A stretch of DNA of 44,705 nt, taken from positions 1 through 44,705 of the forward strand of contig JAPOVT010000024.1 in assembly GCA_026708015.1 (NCBI GenBank). The letters run 5' to 3'. Numbering within the stretch: the stretch's first letter is position 1; each line of letters starts with the position of its first letter. The notes under the pieces are model-generated. The model did no database searches. It was given only the letters and a program-made list of their open reading frames with translations, and was not told the DNA's origin. This stretch comes from a bacterium (GTDB taxonomy: Bacteria; Actinomycetota; Acidimicrobiia; Acidimicrobiales; Bin134). The translations under genes and the position numbers were made by a program. Below, one piece after another: positions 40,261-44,705 of this stretch.

Positions 40261-40503
40261 GGGCGGCTGGTTGGCGGGTGTTCGGGCGGGTTGGGGGTTG
40301 ATTTGGAGTTGGGGGGGGGGGGGGGTTAGTGTTTTGGGTTGCTGGGCCGGGTTTTGGGCGGGTCTGGTTTGTTGTCGGTTGCCTGTTTTCGGGTGTTTTG
40401 AGTTTTGGCGGGAGTTGCTGTGGGTTCGGTTGGCTTGTCGGGTGTTCGGGGGGTTCGGGCGCGGGCTGGGGGCGGTGGGGTTCTCTGCGGGTTCGGGCGC
40501 GGT
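40261..40503 (+). other. G/T-rich leader with a 15-G tract
   Basis: Between the IS relic and the giant gene the plus strand is mostly G and T with few A or C. It contains a run of 15 G at 40311-40325 and many GGG/GGGG runs, so G-quadruplexes are likely. No gene, promoter consensus or terminator is recognised here. The neighbouring bases 40194-40260 also hold nothing I can assign. Confidence 0.7.
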
Positions 40504-43500
40504 GTGGGGGGCGGATACCCAGGTCGTGTGTTGGGGGTGTTGTTGGTGTTGGGGTTGTTGGCGGGGTTGTTGGTGTTGTTGCCGGTGTCTGCGGGGGCGC
40601 AGGGTTCGGGGTCGGTGGCGTTGTCGTTCGCGTCGGGCGTGTCGGCGCAGGGGCCGGAGGGCGATTCTGGGTCCGTGGAGGTGGAGGTGGAGGTGCGGGC
40701 GACGTCTGTGTCCGCTCCGTCTTTGTTCAGGCTGTGTGTGGACGATGCGGGCACCGCGGACCTTGGTTCGGACTGGAGGCTGTTCTCGGGCTCTACGCCG
40801 ACGGTTTTGACGAGCGGCTGCGCGGAGGTGCTGTTGAACGGCAGCCAGGTGTTGGCTTACAAGCTGGTGGTTGTGGGCGATGCGGTGGTGGAGTCCGATG
40901 AGACGATCCGGGTCCGCATCGAGAAGGTGGCGGGCCAGGGTCCGGCGACGGTCGCCGCGGGCAAGGGGTCGCTGGCCTACACGATCGTCAACGACGACTA
41001 TTTCGTGAACTCTGACGGCGATGTGGTGGTGCCCGCGGACTGGGCGCTGGTGCCCGACGGCCTCGATGCTGGGGACCGGTTCCGCCTGCTGTTCCGCACC
41101 ACCGCGCGGCGCGACGCGACGGCCACCGACATCGGGGTGTATGACAGTTTTGTGCAGGGCGAGGTGCGGTCGGGCGCGCTGGCGGCCCTGTTGGGGCCCT
41201 ATGTGTCGGCGTTCAAGGCGGTGGGGTCGACGTCGTCGGTGGACGCCCGGGATCATCTGGGGTTGTGGGAGTCGGGTGCGTATGCGGACGCGACGTCGGC
41301 GAACGCGGACGCGGGGGTGGGCATCTATTGGATGGACGCGGCGGGCAAGGGCGCTCTGGTGGCGAACGGCTATGCGGATTTCTGTGTGCGGGATGACTCG
41401 GGTTCGAATCCGGAGCCTGAGGTGTGGTGGAAGAACGATCTGCTGACCGACCAGCGCGACGAGGACGGCGCGGCGCACGGGGACGACAACTGGCCGTGGA
41501 CGGGCACCACGAACTCGTGCACGAAGAAGCAGTCGCCGGGGGCGTTGGGCCAGGCGGGCCCGGTGGAGCGCGGCGCGCACCGGGTGACGGCGACGTCGGG
41601 CCGCTTCTATGGCCCGCTGTCCAACCAGACCCAGGCCCGCACCGCGTCGAACAGCCTGTACGGCATGTCGCCTGCGTTCACGGTGGCGCCTGTGGGGGCT
41701 GAGGTGTATGTGTCGTTGGCGCCGAATCAGACGATTTTCGCTGTTGAGGGCGGTTCGGCTCAGACCGATGTTTTCTCGGTCGGGTTGTCGCGTGGTTTGG
41801 CTGCGGGTGAGATGGTGCGGGCGGTGCTGGCTCCGGTGGAGGATGTGACTCTGTCTTTGTCGGGGTCGCCGTCGGGGGTGTCGTTCGACGCGGCGTCGGG
41901 TCTGGTGACCTTCGTCGGGGGTTCGGGGGCGGCCGAGAAGGTGCTGTTCGACGCGGCGGCGGCGGCGAACACGCTGCCGTCGGACAAGTCTGCGGTGTCG
42001 CGGGCGGTGGCGCTGTCGGCGGTGCAGGGGGTCGGCCCGTCTGAGGTTTCGGGTGATGTGGGGGCTTCTCGGGCGGTGCGGATGCTGATCAAGGACTCGG
42101 GCGGCACGGTGGTGCCGGTGGAGGTGTCGGTGACCGCCGCCGTGGCCGAGGGCGGCACCGCGACGGCTGTGTTCGCGCTGGGCGCGGTGCGCACGTCGGC
42201 GACGGTTGTGCAGTTCTATGTGGTGCACGGCGGCGGCGATGTCGGGACGCTGACGTCGTCGGCGGCTTTGTCGGGGTCCGGCGACGGGCCCTACACGGTG
42301 ACGATCCCGGCGAACACGGCGTCGGTGTCGGTGAGCATCCCGATCACCGACGACACGGTGCCGGAGGGCGACGAGGCGCTCTATGTGACTTTGGGGGATC
42401 TGCCGAAGGGGCTGACGATCAACCAGGGCGGCGACGCCGGGTTCGCGAAGTCGGTGATCGGCCATTCGGAGCTGTCGTTGTCGGCGCGGTTCGAGCCGGC
42501 GTCGGCACCGGAGGGCGACTCGGGCACGGCTGAGTACAAGCTGGTTGTGGGGATGGAGGGGTCGCATGCGGCGTCGACGAATGTGACGCTGACGTTGGGC
42601 GGCACCGCGACCTATGGCGCCGACTACGACGTGACCTATGCCGGGTTCGCGGTGACGCCTACGAACGGGTCGTTCACTGTGCAGATCCTGCTGGGGAAGC
42701 GCTCCACGGAGGGCTTCTTCGCGACGCGGCTGCGGCTGCGGGTCAAGGGCGACACGACGGCGGAGGGCCCTGAGACGGTGACTGCTGCGGTGGCGACCAC
42801 GGCGGCGGGCATCGGCGGCGGGTCGGGGTCGTTCACGATCGTCGACGACGACCTGTCGGTGAGCTTCGGGCAGGCGACGTATTCGGCGGTGGAGGGCGAC
42901 CCGGTGCAGGTGACGGTCGTGCTGTCGCAGGCCCGCAGCGTGGACACGCCGGTTGCGCTTTTGGCGACGGGGTCGACCGCGACCGGCTCGGGCACGGACT
43001 TCACGTCCGGGTCGTTCACGGTCACGATCCCCGCCGGTGAGACCGAGGCGACCGTGGACATTCCCACCGTCGCCGACAACGTGGCTGAGGGCGCGGAGCA
43101 GTTCGGGATCTCCATCGTGGGTCACATGCTGCCGGCGGGCGTGGCGCTGGGGCCCCAGCGCACGGCGAACGCCACGATCTATGAGGCGTCGGTGTCGTTG
43201 TCGGCCGCCGCGTTCGAGGCTGCCGAGGGCAGTCCCGCCGAGATCGGTGTGGTGCTGTCGCGTGCGATCGGCGCGGCGGCCATGATCACGGTGCAGGCCC
43301 AGAAGGGGTCGTCGGGCACCGCGGACAGCCCGGCCGATTTCACCGCCGGCAACCGCTCGGTGACGATCCCCGCCGGGCAGACCCGCGGCACGGTGTCGGT
43401 CCCGACGGCGGCGGACAACGTCGCCGACGACGGCGAGGTGTTCGAGGTGATCCTGGCAATCGGGTCGCTGCCGAACGGTCTGGTGGCGGGGCCGCGGACC

Positions 43501-44705
43501 ACGGCGACGGTGACGATCACCGAGACGGTGGTGGTCGGCTTCGCCCAGGCCGCGCCCGACGCCGCCGCGGCGGAGGGCGCCACGGCGACGGCGACAGTGT
43601 CGCTGTCGAGCGCCGCGCCGACCGCGTTCGCGTTGGAGTTCTTGCTGTCGGGTTCGGCGGAGCCGTTCGGGGATTTTTGGGTGCGGTCTGCGCGGGGTTT
43701 GGTGGGGCGGGGGCGGGTGTTGGTGCCGGTGGGGGCGTCGTCGGTGGATGTCCCGGTGTGGGTGTCCGATGATGCGGAGCCGGAGGGGGCGGAGTCTGTT
43801 GTTTTGACTTTGGTGGATCCGGGTGTTGCGGATGTGGAGTTGGATCCGGAGAAGAGCGTGCACACGGTGACGATCCAGGCCAGCGATGGGGACGGTCCGG
43901 TGGGGGATGCGGTGTCGGCGGGTTGGGATTATGGCGGTTTGGAGGGGGGTCGTCGTACGGCGTGGTTGGAGTCGTCGGAGTTGGTTTTGCCGGTCAGCGT
44001 GTCGCCGGCGGCGAAGGCGGATTTCCGGGTGGCTGTCACCCTGGAGCCTGAGGCGGCGGCGGGGTTGTGGGCGCCGTCGTTGGGCCCCGGCGGCGACATC
44101 TATGAGGCGCGTCATACCGCGGTGGTGAAGGCGGGGGCGTCGTCGGCGCGGTTTTTTGTGCCGATGATCGATGACAATGTTGTGGAGGATGATTGGGTGT
44201 GGGTCGCGGCGTTGGAGGTGTCGGGGGCTGCTTTGGGGGCGGAGGCTGTGTCGGCGCGCCGGGAGTTGGAGGTGGTGGTCCGCGATGATGATCAGGCCGA
44301 GGTGCTGTTCGAGCGGCGGGGCGGCCCGGGGGGGAATATCTGGGTGGTGCTGTCGCGTCCGGTGCGGTTTGATTTGAATGTGCGGGTGTTGACCCGCAGC
44401 GGTTTGGCGTCGCCGGATGTGGATTTCGGCGCGTATCGCACTGAGACGGGCGGGTTGTTGACCGCGGTGGACACCGGTGTGTCGTCGTTGTCGGATATCC
44501 GGTTTGTGCATGTGGGGGTGGCGTCGTCTGATCGGCCGGCGTGGCTGTTCAGCGGTCATCCGTGCATTGTGGGCACGTCTTTGTCGGGTCCGCCGCCGGC
44601 TGATCCGCCGGCGTGCGGCGATTATCGGCTGCACGAGCATCACCGGGTGGACATCTCGAGGCCGCGGGGGGTGGTGCCGACGGTGCGGCTCGCTCCCGCT
44701 CCCGC
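40504..44705 (+). CDS. Giant Calx-beta repeat surface/secreted protein, 3' partial
   Basis: The frame is open from GTG 40504 to the window end (1400 complete codons, no stop). The start gives a good signal peptide: GGYPGR, then a long Leu/Val core (VLGVLLVLGLLAGLLVLLP) and a likely cut after SAGA (residue 31). GTG 40528 is an alternative; no Shine-Dalgarno is evident. Residues about 175-396 are one ADWALVPDG-type domain (PADWAL, FRLLFRTT, DARDHLGL, DNWPWTG, NSLYGMSP). Calx-beta units ending in DDD or similar follow to the end. From about 43520 the protein matches the gene at 3 nearly residue for residue, so its missing C-terminus is probably similar. Extracellular adhesion or matrix function is inferred. 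A long antisense open frame here is a shadow. Confidence 0.85.
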   Translation, partial: MGGGYPGRVLGVLLVLGLLAGLLVLLPVSAGAQGSGSVALSFASGVSAQGPEGDSGSVEVEVEVRATSVSAPSLFRLCVDDAGTADLGSDWRLFSGSTPTVLTSGCAEVLLNGSQVLAYKLVVVGDAVVESDETIRVRIEKVAGQGPATVAAGKGSLAYTIVNDDYFVNSDGDVVVPADWALVPDGLDAGDRFRLLFRTTARRDATATDIGVYDSFVQGEVRSGALAALLGPYVSAFKAVGSTSSVDARDHLGLWESGAYADATSANADAGVGIYWMDAAGKGALVANGYADFCVRDDSGSNPEPEVWWKNDLLTDQRDEDGAAHGDDNWPWTGTTNSCTKKQSPGALGQAGPVERGAHRVTATSGRFYGPLSNQTQARTASNSLYGMSPAFTVAPVGAEVYVSLAPNQTIFAVEGGSAQTDVFSVGLSRGLAAGEMVRAVLAPVEDVTLSLSGSPSGVSFDAASGLVTFVGGSGAAEKVLFDAAAAANTLPSDKSAVSRAVALSAVQGVGPSEVSGDVGASRAVRMLIKDSGGTVVPVEVSVTAAVAEGGTATAVFALGAVRTSATVVQFYVVHGGGDVGTLTSSAALSGSGDGPYTVTIPANTASVSVSIPITDDTVPEGDEALYVTLGDLPKGLTINQGGDAGFAKSVIGHSELSLSARFEPASAPEGDSGTAEYKLVVGMEGSHAASTNVTLTLGGTATYGADYDVTYAGFAVTPTNGSFTVQILLGKRSTEGFFATRLRLRVKGDTTAEGPETVTAAVATTAAGIGGGSGSFTIVDDDLSVSFGQATYSAVEGDPVQVTVVLSQARSVDTPVALLATGSTATGSGTDFTSGSFTVTIPAGETEATVDIPTVADNVAEGAEQFGISIVGHMLPAGVALGPQRTANATIYEASVSLSAAAFEAAEGSPAEIGVVLSRAIGAAAMITVQAQKGSSGTADSPADFTAGNRSVTIPAGQTRGTVSVPTAADNVADDGEVFEVILAIGSLPNGLVAGPRTTATVTITETVVVGFAQAAPDAAAAEGATATATVSLSSAAPTAFALEFLLSGSAEPFGDFWVRSARGLVGRGRVLVPVGASSVDVPVWVSDDAEPEGAESVVLTLVDPGVADVELDPEKSVHTVTIQASDGDGPVGDAVSAGWDYGGLEGGRRTAWLESSELVLPVSVSPAAKADFRVAVTLEPEAAAGLWAPSLGPGGDIYEARHTAVVKAGASSARFFVPMIDDNVVEDDWVWVAALEVSGAALGAEAVSARRELEVVVRDDDQAEVLFERRGGPGGNIWVVLSRPVRFDLNVRVLTRSGLASPDVDFGAYRTETGGLLTAVDTGVSSLSDIRFVHVGVASSDRPAWLFSGHPCIVGTSLSGPPPADPPACGDYRLHEHHRVDISRPRGVVPTVRLAPAP
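43520..44705 (+). repeat. Direct repeat of 85-1270
   Basis: The end of the window aligns with 85-1270 at a constant offset of 43435. Similarity rises towards the end: 44557-44705 is identical to 1122-1270 (149 bases), while earlier parts differ at scattered, often third-codon positions. Both copies are in the same orientation. Confidence 0.9.

Noticed and set aside
40237..44643. Antisense open frame of 1468 codons, Arg/His/Pro-rich
   Set aside because: It mirrors the plus-strand Calx-beta gene; its composition follows from the complementary G-rich codons, and it has no domain-like pattern.
1..44705. tRNA, rRNA, riboswitch or replication origin
   Set aside because: I saw no cloverleaf, rRNA-like segment, known riboswitch core or DnaA-box cluster by eye; small RNAs could still be missed.
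1..44705. Circular element closed by the terminal repeat
   Set aside because: The end repeats 1122-1270, not the first bases, so joining end to start would break the reading frame order; a repeat-limited contig end is simpler.

Overview
The window looks like a contig from a high-GC actinomycete, most likely of the class Acidimicrobiia. This rests on four points: the GC-rich codon use, the complete 14-subunit complex I operon placed behind a split b6-type cytochrome b complex, a menaquinone-reductase-like flavoprotein, and giant Calx-beta surface proteins. The genus cannot be fixed from the sequence.

Layout: (1) 3-6236, the 3' part of a giant secreted-type Calx-beta repeat protein. (2) 6295-9583, hemL facing a geranylgeranyl-reductase/cytochrome c pair. 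(3) 9689-10316, an orphan HigA antitoxin with only the tail of HigB left, plus a long hairpin. (4) 10317-17169, a defence-like island: a gene of the 5-hmdU-DNA-kinase-helical (HMUDK_hel) family, then a tight operon behind a TTGACA promoter carrying a palindromic operator. That operon encodes an acyl-carrier-like protein, an unknown protein, an XRE regulator, an ImmA/IrrE metallopeptidase carrying a chagasin-like cysteine-protease-inhibitor domain, and a papain-like cysteine protease. A chimeric, dead hsdR follows. (5) 16499-17795, a gene graveyard: VapB-like antitoxin with truncated PIN toxin, a scrap of M15 peptidase, and a second hsdR tail. (6) 17796-23819, a menaquinol:cytochrome c complex operon. 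(7) 23843-39146, nuoA-N. (8) 39187-40193, vapBC between two oppositely oriented IS3-type remnants. (9) 40261-40503, a G/T-rich stretch with a 15-G tract. (10) 40504 to the end, the 5' part of a second giant Calx-beta protein, paralogous to the first. The last 149 bases are identical to 1122-1270.

Regions 6 and 7 form a respiratory chain: complex I feeds menaquinone, the b6-type complex oxidises it, and membrane cytochromes c carry the electrons on. The flavoprotein at 7560 probably adjusts the menaquinone tail. The most notable signals are the protease/inhibitor cassette at 11360-14714 and a series of 14-20-codon minicistrons. Those minicistrons fill every nuo junction gap longer than 3 nt and couple one gene's stop to the next gene's start. 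All identifications come from reading the sequence and remembered family motifs; no search was run.
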